DNA of 64,000 bases, taken from JACOMY01 sp046233115. GTDB taxonomy: Bacteria > Pseudomonadota > Alphaproteobacteria > Kiloniellales > JACOMY01. The stretch spans positions 1 through 64,000 of the forward strand of contig JBJXHM010000011.1 in assembly GCA_046233115.1 (NCBI GenBank), in the 5' to 3' direction. Positions 45,676 to 53,291 of the stretch are shown one piece after another (within the stretch, counting starts at the first letter, position 1; the number at the start of each line of letters is the position of its first letter). The position numbers were made by a program, and so were the translations under genes. The notes under the pieces are model-generated. The model did not search any database. It saw only the letters and a program-made list of their open reading frames with translations, and was not told the origin of the DNA.

Positions 45676-46108
45676 CAAGACCCCCGACCTCCAGGCCTAC
45701 CCCTTTCAGGCTTACGACAAGCTTCGCTATGCCGACACCGACCGGCAGGGACACGTCAACAATGCGGTCTTCTCGACCTTCCTGGAGACCGGCCGCACGG
45801 AACTGCTCTTCGACCCCAGCGTGCCTCCCTTCCCAGAGAAGACCTCCTTCGTCATCGCGAGGGTTACGATCGACTACCTGGCGGAGGCGCACTGGCCCGG
45901 CCGGATCGATATCGGCACCGGGATCACCAAGGTCGGCAACAGCTCTCTACGATTCTACCAGGGCCTGTTCCAGGACGGGCGCTGCGTGGCCACGGCGGAG
46001 TCGGTGATCGTGCAGACCAGCACGGAAACCCGCAGGTCGCTACCGCTCTCGGACCGGGCCAAGGCCTTCTTCGAGAACCTGCTGATGACCGCCGAACAGC
46101 CGGCCTGA
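45647..46108 (+). CDS. Acyl-CoA thioesterase (4-hydroxybenzoyl-CoA thioesterase fold)
   Basis: A 153-residue hotdog-fold protein. The signature LRYADTDRQGHVNNAVF contains the catalytic aspartate of the 4HBT/YbgC family (YxDxDxxGHVNN). It would hydrolyse a short or aromatic acyl-CoA. It overlaps the TetR gene and is followed 18 bases later by the halohydrin-dehalogenase-like gene, so all three are probably one operon. Confidence 0.9.
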   Translation: MAAPSQADRSKTPDLQAYPFQAYDKLRYADTDRQGHVNNAVFSTFLETGRTELLFDPSVPPFPEKTSFVIARVTIDYLAEAHWPGRIDIGTGITKVGNSSLRFYQGLFQDGRCVATAESVIVQTSTETRRSLPLSDRAKAFFENLLMTAEQPA

Positions 46109-46126
46109 TCCGCGAGGCCAGGTTCC

Positions 46127-46894
46127 ATGACGGATGAGAAAATCGTGACCGCACTGGTCACCAACGCGACCGGATTTGCAGGGCCACCGGCCGTTGCCGC
46201 GCTCCTGGACGCCGGCTTCCGGGTGGCTGCGCAGGACCGCTCCTTCAGCGAAGATGGGGCCTGGGAGCGGTTCACGGCGGGGCGGAGCGGCCTGACCCGG
46301 GTCGCCGATGCCGAGCCGGAAGAGATCGTCGCGGCAGCGATGTCGGTCTCCGGCCGGCTCGACGCCATCGTCAGCAACGACCACTTCCCGGCAACAGCCC
46401 AACGGCCGGAAACGGCCCCGATCGAGGACCTGCACGGCAACCTGGAGGCGCTGGTTGCCTTTCCCTTTCGACTGGTTCAGGCCGCCCTGCCGACCTTGAA
46501 GGCGCAGGGAGCGGCCAATGTGGTCATGATCACCTCCAACCGCACCCGGCTGCCGCTCGCGGGCGGAGCCTTTCCCGATGCGGCCCGCGCCGGGGCCAAT
46601 GCCCTGGTCCGCTCCCTGGCGATCGACTGCGCCAAGGACGGCATCGTGATCAACGCGATCGCGCCCAACTTCCTCTACAGCGAGCAGTACTACCCCAAGG
46701 CCCGCTTCGTCGAAGCCGAGACCGGCCGCGCCTATCTCGAGACCAACGTCCCGGCCGGCCGCCTGGCCGATCCGCAGGAGATCGGCGAGGTCATCCTCTT
46801 CCTGGCGACGGTAAAGACCCGCTTCCTGACCGGCGCGATCCTGGACTTCTCCGGCGGCTGGCCGCAGGGCGCCCCCTTCCCCAAGCCGGCGTGA
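46127..46894 (+). CDS. Halohydrin dehalogenase-like SDR protein with altered catalytic tyrosine
   Basis: A 255-residue SDR relative of halohydrin dehalogenases (HheA/C). The nucleotide-binding glycine motif is replaced by TNATGFAG, matching the dehalogenase signature T-x4-F/Y-x-G. Downstream AIAPNFLYSEQYYP matches the halide-pocket segment of HheC (AIGPNYLHSE). The triad is Ser-x12-Tyr-x3-Arg in active enzymes; here ITSNRTRLPLAGGAFPDAARAG places Ser and Arg correctly but proline at the tyrosine position (a Phe precedes it). Either inactive or catalysing something else. Last gene of the TetR operon. Confidence 0.8.
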   Translation: MTDEKIVTALVTNATGFAGPPAVAALLDAGFRVAAQDRSFSEDGAWERFTAGRSGLTRVADAEPEEIVAAAMSVSGRLDAIVSNDHFPATAQRPETAPIEDLHGNLEALVAFPFRLVQAALPTLKAQGAANVVMITSNRTRLPLAGGAFPDAARAGANALVRSLAIDCAKDGIVINAIAPNFLYSEQYYPKARFVEAETGRAYLETNVPAGRLADPQEIGEVILFLATVKTRFLTGAILDFSGGWPQGAPFPKPA

Positions 46895-47217
46895 CGGCAA
46901 GAGGGCGGTAGAGCGGATCGCCACGCGGGCGGACCAGGCAGGCAAGTTGGGACGCCGCCTTCGGTGAGATATCCGCGCTCTTTTCTTTGATGAAAGGACG
47001 AAAGGAGAGTGATCTTCCGGCCAAGCCGGAGGATGGTAAATATTTGATATTTCTTTAACTTGCCGTCCTTCGGCTTGACCGAAGGACCACTCGACGCATC
47101 TGGAAGCAGAACGCAAGAGCCTGCCTCCGCCGCCGCACTGTTTCGAAAAACAGTGCGGATCAACGCGTCGACAGCGGGCACGAACCGGAGCCGGTTCCGC
47201 GTAGACCCAAAAAGGCG
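46895..47217. other. Intergenic region with three strong hairpins
   Basis: 323 bases between convergent genes. Three stems: ATCTTCCGGC/GCCGGAGGAT (47012-47034, loop caa), GTCCTTCGG/CCGAAGGAC (47065-47087, loop cttga) and CCGCACTGTTT/AAACAGTGCGG (47133-47158, loop cgaa). An AT-rich patch lies between the first two. None is followed by a clear T-run on either strand, except short T-tracts after the first. A truncated TAGAGC-type repeat may start at 46909. Confidence 0.55.
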
Positions 47218-48567
47218 CTACACAGCCACCGAGTGGCGGGCCGGCTGGCTGCTCCAGTAGGCGTCGAAGGCGGCGGCCGCGACCCGCACCAGGGGGCGAC
47301 CGGCCTCGGTCATCGCGATCCGCGCGTCCTCCAGGACCAGCAGGCCATCCGCGGCAAGCTCCTCCAAGGTCGGGAGCGCGAAGGCGTACCAGTCGGCCGG
47401 GGCGGAGAAACGCCGACCGACGGCGGCCAGATCGACCGTGCCGAAGCACATCAGCGCCTCGATGGCCGCGCCGCGCAGCCGGTCCTCGTCGCTCAGCGCA
47501 TGACCCTTGGCGACCGGCAGCCGGCCGGCCTCGACCGCGCGCGCCCAGGCGCCGCTCTCGGTGATGGCCTGCAGGTGACCGCCGGGCGTACGGCCGATCG
47601 CGGTGCTTCCCAGACCAAGCAGGGTCTCGGCCCGGTCGGTGGTGTAGCCCTGGAAGTTGCGGCGCAGGCTGCCTGCTGCCGCGGCCTTCGCCAGGTCGTC
47701 ATCGGGCAGGGCGAAGTGATCGAGGCCAATGGCCCGATAGCCGCCCGCCTCCAGCGCTGCCGCAGCCTCCTCCGCCTGGGCCAGGCGCTCGGCCGCGCCG
47801 GGCAGGGCCTCGGCCGGGATCAGACGCTGCTTCTTCGCCATCCAGGGCACATGCGCGTAGCCGAAGAGGGCGATGCGATCGGGCCTGATCGCCAGGGTCT
47901 GCGCGATGGTCCGCTCCAGGGTCTCCACCGTCTGGTGCGGCAGGCCGTAGATCAGATCGAAGTTGATGCCCGAAACCCCGGCTGCCCGCAGCGACGCCAC
48001 GCTCTCGGCCACCATCTCCGGCGGCTGGATACGGTTGATCGCCCGCTGTACCGCCGGATCGAACTCCTGCACGCCGAAGCTGGCGCGAGTGAAGCCCAAT
48101 GCGCCGATGCGCGCCGCCATCGCCGGCGTCAGGGTGCGCGGATCGCTCTCGATCGCCAGCTCGGCCTCGGGCAGGAAGTCGAAGCGGTCCCGCAGTCGCT
48201 CCATCGCCCGCGTCAGGTCGTCGGGCTCCAGCGCGGTCGGCGTGCCGCCGCCCCAGTGCAGGTGCGAGACCTGGAGGCGCGCCGGCAGCGCGTCGGCCAG
48301 CAGGTCGATCTCCTTCAGCAGAGTCTCCAGGTAACGCGCCACCGGCTCGTAGCGCGACGCCAGCTTCATGTTGCAGCCGCAGTACCAGCAGAGTTCACGA
48401 CAGAAGGGCAAATGCAGGTAGAGCGAGACCGGTTCGGCCGGATCCAGCGCGGCAAGCCAGGCGCGGTAGCAGGCCTCGTCCACCGATGCCGAGAAGTGCG
48501 GCACGGTCGGATAGCTGGTGTAGCGCGGCACCGTCATCCGGGTGTAGTGGCTGGGTACGGCAGTCAC
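47218..48567 (-). CDS. hemN: Oxygen-independent coproporphyrinogen III oxidase
   Basis: A 449-residue radical-SAM enzyme that converts coproporphyrinogen III to protoporphyrinogen IX without oxygen. The N-terminus has RYTSYPTVPHF (typical HemN), the [4Fe-4S] motif C56-x3-C60-x2-C63-x-C65 (CRELCWYCGC), then HLHWGGGTPTAL and FGVQEFDPAVQ. The length matches E. coli HemN (457) rather than the shorter HemW. An FNR/Anr-like site lies 64 bases upstream, consistent with induction at low oxygen. Confidence 0.95.
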   Translation of the reverse strand: MTAVPSHYTRMTVPRYTSYPTVPHFSASVDEACYRAWLAALDPAEPVSLYLHLPFCRELCWYCGCNMKLASRYEPVARYLETLLKEIDLLADALPARLQVSHLHWGGGTPTALEPDDLTRAMERLRDRFDFLPEAELAIESDPRTLTPAMAARIGALGFTRASFGVQEFDPAVQRAINRIQPPEMVAESVASLRAAGVSGINFDLIYGLPHQTVETLERTIAQTLAIRPDRIALFGYAHVPWMAKKQRLIPAEALPGAAERLAQAEEAAAALEAGGYRAIGLDHFALPDDDLAKAAAAGSLRRNFQGYTTDRAETLLGLGSTAIGRTPGGHLQAITESGAWARAVEAGRLPVAKGHALSDEDRLRGAAIEALMCFGTVDLAAVGRRFSAPADWYAFALPTLEELAADGLLVLEDARIAMTEAGRPLVRVAAAAFDAYWSSQPARHSVAV

Positions 48568-48630
48568 GGCAGAAGGTCCTTCTCAGCAACGGCTCTCTCG
48601 CCTCACTGCCAGGGCCGTTCCCCCGTCGCC

Positions 48631-48644
48631 ATGACCTGAATCAA
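48631..48644 (-). promoter_or_regulatory. FNR/FixK-like box upstream of hemN
   Basis: The minus strand reads TTGAT-tcag-GTCAT. The left half is a perfect FNR/FixK half-site and the right half matches three of five positions (consensus TTGAT-N4-ATCAA). Position and target fit low-oxygen control of hemN. Confidence 0.5.
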
Positions 48645-48657
48645 GCCGGATCCCGAC

Positions 48658-49689
48658 TCAGTGCCGCCTGAAGGCGAGGAAGGCCTGCGGCTGCGAATAG
48701 GACAGCATGCGGGCACGAGGGCCGGTCAGGTCGACCCGCAGGTCATAGGCCTCCGGCTCGCGCAGCAGCCGCTCGGCGACATAGCGGATCTGCCGGGGCC
48801 GGTCCTCGTCCGCCGTCAGCAGGCCAGTGATCAGGCCGACGACGATCAGGTCGGCGAAGTCGTGGCCGTAGATGCGGGTCGGCTGAAACTCGACCGCCTC
48901 GACCAGGAAATCGTCGCGGCCAAGCTCGGCCCGTAGCTTGTCGGTCAGTCCCCCGGCGTCGGGCGCCGAGTCCGACAGCAGCAGCAGGTCGTCGAGCTTT
49001 TCCTGGCGCGCGGCGACCCGGCCTTCCGGATCGAGCTGGTAGGTCTCCAGGTAGCCGCGCAGCATTTCGTTGGCAAAGCCGCCCTTGCGGGCGACCACCA
49101 CCATGGCCAGGAGGCCACCCGGCTTCAGGCGATCGAGGATCAAACCCAGCAGGCGCTGCGGGTCCTCGGCGAAGTGGAAGGAGTGCAGGATCATCGCCGC
49201 ATCGAAGGACTCCGCCGGCTTGCCCTCCACCAGCAGCGCATTCATCGAGCCCTCGAGGCTGTAGGGGATCGTCACCTGCGGCAGCGCGGTCGCGCAGAGC
49301 GTGCGATAGCGCTCGAGGTAAGCCCGGTTCGGATCCAAGGGCACAATGGAGAGCGGCGCTTTCCGGTCGGCCAGCACCAGGGCGGTGCTCTGGCCGTCGC
49401 CGCAGCCCAGGTCCAGGAGAGAGGCGCCGGCCGGCAGCGGCGCCAGCGCCCGTGCCACCCGAGGCACGAAATGCTCGCGCTGGTCGGTGCCCAGCATCAT
49501 CAGGGTCGGGCCGGCCTCGGGTGCGAAGAGCCGGAAGGGATCGGGCTTCAGCAGCCGCGCGAAGATCAGCTCGTAGGTCTCGGCCGCGGTCAGGCCCCGC
49601 AGCTCCAGCTCCAGCAGATGCGCTTGCGCCTGCCACTGGTTGGCCTGGGCCGCCAGGTCTGCCGCGGTGATCGGAATCCAGTCGGCCAA
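48658..49689 (-). CDS. Class I SAM-dependent methyltransferase
   Basis: A 343-residue protein with a Rossmann methyltransferase domain: motif I LLDLGCGDGQST, post I PLDPNRAYLERY, motif II ESFDAAMILHSFHF and motif III RLKPGGLLAMVVVA. An N-terminal helical extension (about 80 residues) and C-terminal extension are of unknown role. I propose a TTG start at 49689 because AAGGAGG lies five bases before it; a GTG at 49713 would put this site inside the gene. Substrate unknown. Same strand as hemN and the betaine cluster. Confidence 0.8.
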   Translation of the reverse strand: MADWIPITAADLAAQANQWQAQAHLLELELRGLTAAETYELIFARLLKPDPFRLFAPEAGPTLMMLGTDQREHFVPRVARALAPLPAGASLLDLGCGDGQSTALVLADRKAPLSIVPLDPNRAYLERYRTLCATALPQVTIPYSLEGSMNALLVEGKPAESFDAAMILHSFHFAEDPQRLLGLILDRLKPGGLLAMVVVARKGGFANEMLRGYLETYQLDPEGRVAARQEKLDDLLLLSDSAPDAGGLTDKLRAELGRDDFLVEAVEFQPTRIYGHDFADLIVVGLITGLLTADEDRPRQIRYVAERLLREPEAYDLRVDLTGPRARMLSYSQPQAFLAFRRH

Positions 49690-49763
49690 AGTGCCTCCTT
49701 CCCCGGGCAGCACTGCCCGTCAGTTCCGAGCCGAGTCTCGCACCCTGCTACCCCTGATCCTGG

Positions 49764-49796
49764 TGTCGATTGGCCTGCTGTACAAGCCAATCGACA
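49764..49796. repeat. 11-base inverted repeat in the gap before the methyltransferase
   Basis: TGTCGATTGGC (49764-49774) and GCCAATCGACA (49786-49796) are perfect inverted copies around an 11-base spacer. No T-run follows, so an operator or an RNA hairpin separating the DMGDH-like and methyltransferase genes is more likely than an intrinsic terminator. Confidence 0.7.
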
Positions 49797-49821
49797 TCAA
49801 CGGACATCGGAGAGCGCCCCG

Positions 49822-52263
49822 TCAGGCCTTCACCCTGGCGTTGCCGGGGTCGTAGAGCGGACCCAGGTGTGCCTTGGCCGGGACCTTGCGGGTCGCCACC
49901 ACCAGCTCGTAGCTGCCGGCCTCGACATAGTCGGACGTCACCCCCTCGGCGTTACGGACATAGCCGTAGCCGATACCCTGGCCCAGGGTGTAGCCATAGC
50001 CGCCGCTGGTGAGGTAGCCCGCGAACTTGCCGTCGCGCAGGATGGTCTCGCGGCCCAGCAGCACCACCTCAGGGTCATCCACGGTGAAGCCGGTCAGCAG
50101 CTTCTTCAGCGGCGCCTCGGACGTTGCCTCGGCCGCCGCGCGGCCCATGAAGTCGAGATTCGAAGAGAGCTTCACGGCCCAGCCCAAGCCGGCCTCGAAG
50201 GGCGAATCGTTGGGGGTGATGTCGCTGCCCCAGGCGCGGTATCCCTTTTCCAGGCGCAGGGATTCCAGGCAGCGGTAGCCGACCGGGCGGATGCCCTCGG
50301 CCGCGCCGGCATCCATCAGCCTGTCGAAGACCTCACCGGTGGCCTGCAGCGGCACGTGCAGCTCCCAGCCCAGCTCGCCGCAGTAGGTGACGCGTAGCGC
50401 CCGGACTGCGGTCCCGGCGATGGTGAGTTCGCGCACGTGGCCGAAGGGGAAGGCCTGGTTGGAGACGTCGGTCTCGGTGACCGCGGCCAGCACGGCACGG
50501 GCGCGCGGCCCCATCAGCGAGAGGGTGCCGAAATCCTCAGTCACGTCCTGCAGCCGCACGTCCAGTCCGGCCGGCAGGTGGTCGGTGATCCAGCCGGCAT
50601 CGTGGGTTCGGAAGCCGGTGCCGGTGACGATGTAGAAACGCTCTTCGTCCAGCCGCGCCACCGTCAAGTCGCACTCGATGCCGCCGCGCCGGTTCAGGAG
50701 CTGGGTGTAGGTCAGGCGTCCGACCGGCTTGCCGATGCGGTTGGCGCAGACGTACTCCAGCGCCGCCAGGCTGTCCTTGCCGGTCACCTCGTACTTGGCG
50801 AAGGAGGACTGGTCGAAGATACCAACCTTCTCGCGCACCTGGGCATGCTCCTCGCCCACCGCCGCGAACCAGTTCTGCCGGCCCATGGAATAGCGGTCCT
50901 CGGCCTCCATGCCCTCGGGCGCAAACCAGTTCGGCCGCTCCCAACCCAGCTTGGAGCCGAAGACGGCGCGCTGCGTCTTCAGGCGCTCGTAGAGCGGCGA
51001 GACGATGCGCGGCCGGCCGCTCTCGTACTCCTCATGCGGAAAGCCGATGGTGTAGTGCTTGCCGTAGGCCTCCAGGGTGCGGGCGGTCACCCAGTCGCGG
51101 TCGCGGTGCAGGTCGGAGAAGCGGCGGATGTCGACGCTCCATAGGTCGAGCGGCGCCTCGCCCTCGGCCACCCACTGCGCCAGCACCCAGCCGGCGCCGC
51201 CGCCGGACGCGATGCCGAAGGCGTTGAAGCCGGCACCGACGAAGAGGTTGCTGCACTCCGGCCCCAGACCCAGGATGAAGTTGCCGTCCGGCGTGAAGCT
51301 CTCCGGCCCGTTGATCATCTGTTTGACCCCGGCAGTCTCCAGGGCCGGGATGCGCGCGATCGCCTGCTCCATGTGCTGGGCGAAGTGGTCCCAGTCGTCG
51401 TCGAAGAGCTGGAACTGGAAGTCGTTGGGCACGTCGTCCTGGGTCCAGGCGATGGGGTTGGGCTCGTAGCCGCCCAGCACCAGGCCACCGACCTCCTCCT
51501 TGAAGTAGGTCAGGCGGTCGGGGTCGCGGATCGTCGCCGCATCGCTGGCCAGCCCCGCAATCGGCTCGGTCACGATGTACTGGTGCTTCACCGGCTGCAG
51601 CGGCACCGAGACGCCGGCCAGAGCGCCGACCTGGCGCGCCCACTGCCCGGCGCAGTTCACCACCTTCTCGCAGGCCACCGTCCCCTCGGTGGTCTCGACA
51701 TGGGTGATGCGCTTGCCCTCCATGCGGAAACCGGTGACCCGCACCCCCTCACGGATGGTGACACCGCGCAGGCGCGCGCCCTTGGCCAGCGACTGGGTGA
51801 TGTCGCTGGGGCTAGCCTGGCCGTCGGTCGGCAGGAAGCTGGCGCCCACCAGGTCGTCGCAGTTCAAGAGCGGCCACATGGCCTTCACCTCGGCCGGAGA
51901 CAGCAGGTGCATCTCCATGCCGAAGCTGCCGGCCGTGGTCGCCAGGCGCTGGTACTCGATCCAACGGTCCTGGTTGCAGGCGAGCCTGAGGCAGCCGCTC
52001 ATCTTCCAGCCGGTTTCCAGCCCGGTCTCGTCCTTCAGGGTCTTGTAGAGCTCGACCGAGTACTTCAGCACCTGGGTGATCGAGGCGGAGGAGCGGAGCT
52101 GGCCGACCAACCCGGCGGCGTGCCAGGTCGAGCCGGAGGTGAGCTGCCCCTGCTCCAGCAACAGCACCTCGGCCTTGTGGTCGCGCGCCAGGTGATAGGC
52201 GGTGGAGCAGCCGATGATGCCGCCGCCGATGACGACGATCTCTGCACGGTCGGGAAGCGACAT
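49822..52263 (-). CDS. Dimethylglycine/sarcosine dehydrogenase-like FAD-GcvT fusion enzyme
   Basis: An 813-residue two-part enzyme. The N-terminal DAO domain has IVVIGGGIIGCSTAYHLA, and H48 in TSGSTWHAAGL is the position of covalent FAD attachment in DMGDH. The C-terminal GcvT (aminomethyl-transfer, tetrahydrofolate-binding) domain has FDQSSFAKYEVTG, YTQLLNRRGGIECD, TYCGELGWELHVP and YRCLESLRLEKGYRAWGSDI. It would demethylate dimethylglycine or sarcosine, passing the methylene group to folate. ATG at 52263, four bases after the kinase stop. It sits downstream of the betaine transporter. Confidence 0.92.
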   Translation of the reverse strand: MSLPDRAEIVVIGGGIIGCSTAYHLARDHKAEVLLLEQGQLTSGSTWHAAGLVGQLRSSASITQVLKYSVELYKTLKDETGLETGWKMSGCLRLACNQDRWIEYQRLATTAGSFGMEMHLLSPAEVKAMWPLLNCDDLVGASFLPTDGQASPSDITQSLAKGARLRGVTIREGVRVTGFRMEGKRITHVETTEGTVACEKVVNCAGQWARQVGALAGVSVPLQPVKHQYIVTEPIAGLASDAATIRDPDRLTYFKEEVGGLVLGGYEPNPIAWTQDDVPNDFQFQLFDDDWDHFAQHMEQAIARIPALETAGVKQMINGPESFTPDGNFILGLGPECSNLFVGAGFNAFGIASGGGAGWVLAQWVAEGEAPLDLWSVDIRRFSDLHRDRDWVTARTLEAYGKHYTIGFPHEEYESGRPRIVSPLYERLKTQRAVFGSKLGWERPNWFAPEGMEAEDRYSMGRQNWFAAVGEEHAQVREKVGIFDQSSFAKYEVTGKDSLAALEYVCANRIGKPVGRLTYTQLLNRRGGIECDLTVARLDEERFYIVTGTGFRTHDAGWITDHLPAGLDVRLQDVTEDFGTLSLMGPRARAVLAAVTETDVSNQAFPFGHVRELTIAGTAVRALRVTYCGELGWELHVPLQATGEVFDRLMDAGAAEGIRPVGYRCLESLRLEKGYRAWGSDITPNDSPFEAGLGWAVKLSSNLDFMGRAAAEATSEAPLKKLLTGFTVDDPEVVLLGRETILRDGKFAGYLTSGGYGYTLGQGIGYGYVRNAEGVTSDYVEAGSYELVVATRKVPAKAHLGPLYDPGNARVKA

Positions 52264-52267
52264 GGGC

Positions 52268-53146
52268 TCAGGCCTTTCCATAGCGGGAGCGGTAGCTGTC
52301 GAGGGCCTCATCGAGATAGCCCAGGTTGTCGGCGGTGTAGGCGATATAGTCGACGCCGGGGGTGTCCATGTGGATCTCGCCGACCATCGACCACATGGCC
52401 TCGCGCAGCAGCGAGGCGCATTGCATGGCGGCCTGGGCCTGGAGCAGCGCGGCATCGGGCTTGCGGCCGAAGTAGCGGGCGAGCAGCGCCTCCGACTGCT
52501 CCGGGCTGAAGTGCGCGTTGGAGGCGACCCCTGCCAGGTCGAAAAGCGGGGTGGAGAAGCCGGCGTACTCGAAGTCGATCAGCCAGAGCCGGCTGCCGTC
52601 GTCCAGGAAATTGGTCGGCAGCAGGTCGTGGTGGCCGTAGACGATCGGCAAGGGCACCTGGGTCGCCTCGAGCTCGCTGTTCAGCGCCAGGAACTCCGGC
52701 AGGCGCTCTGTGAAGCGGCTCTTGCCGGCCTGCAAGCTGCGGGCGTAGTCGCGGATCACGTGGAAGACCCAGAAGAAGAAGGCCGGCCCGCTGACCTCCG
52801 CCTGCATGTCGCGGTGGAAGCGCTGCAGCAGATCGCAGACCCGCTCCAGGTTGGCGCGCACGTCCTCCGGCCCGTAGGTCTTGGCCTCGATGAAGCGCGA
52901 GACCATGACGCCGGGCGCGTCGTAGACCAGGGCCGGGGCCAGGCCGGCCCGCTCGGCCGCCCGCGCGTTCATCACCTCGCGCCGACGAGAGACGTGGTGG
53001 AAGGGATAGTCTTCGCCGAAGCGCACGACGTAGCGACCGCTGGCATCGGTCACCAGGTAGGACTCGTTGGAGAGACCGCCGTGCAGCCTCTCGTAGGCGA
53101 TGGCTCCCTGCCAGATCGGCAGGCTGTCGATGCGGGCGTCGCTCAT
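52268..53146 (-). CDS. Choline/ethanolamine kinase-like phosphotransferase (APH fold)
   Basis: A 292-residue kinase-fold protein. The nucleotide part has HGGLSNESYLVTDASGRYVVRF, given in part, and the catalytic Brenner motif is VYGHHDLLPTNFLDD followed by LWLIDFEYAGF (the metal aspartate), as in LicA/choline kinases and aminoglycoside phosphotransferases. Its position between the betaine transporter and a DMGDH-like enzyme favours choline or an N-methylated amine as substrate. ATG at 53146 with GGAGGGG-type site; a hairpin repeat lies upstream. Confidence 0.85.
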   Translation of the reverse strand: MSDARIDSLPIWQGAIAYERLHGGLSNESYLVTDASGRYVVRFGEDYPFHHVSRRREVMNARAAERAGLAPALVYDAPGVMVSRFIEAKTYGPEDVRANLERVCDLLQRFHRDMQAEVSGPAFFFWVFHVIRDYARSLQAGKSRFTERLPEFLALNSELEATQVPLPIVYGHHDLLPTNFLDDGSRLWLIDFEYAGFSTPLFDLAGVASNAHFSPEQSEALLARYFGRKPDAALLQAQAAMQCASLLREAMWSMVGEIHMDTPGVDYIAYTADNLGYLDEALDSYRSRYGKA

Positions 53147-53198
53147 GGGCGGCCCCTCCCTTTTGTTTAGCGCTGCGCGCTTGTACCAACACGGCACC

Positions 53199-53276
53199 GG
53201 CCCGCACCCCCGCCCGGCCGCCCACGGAAGTATCCTGGCAATAGGCGGCCGGGCGGGGGTGCAGGCTGGTTCCGGG
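53199..53276. repeat. Hairpin repeat family 2, full copy between kinase and proW
   Basis: A 19-base perfect stem (53204-53222 with 53244-53262: GCACCCCCGCCCGGCCGCC and complement), loop containing cggaagtatcctgg, then tgcaggctggttccgg. It is the inverted counterpart of 41701-41776. The hairpin lies inside the transport/catabolic operon and may affect mRNA stability or termination. Confidence 0.88.
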
Positions 53277-53291
53277 AAAACACATCAAACC

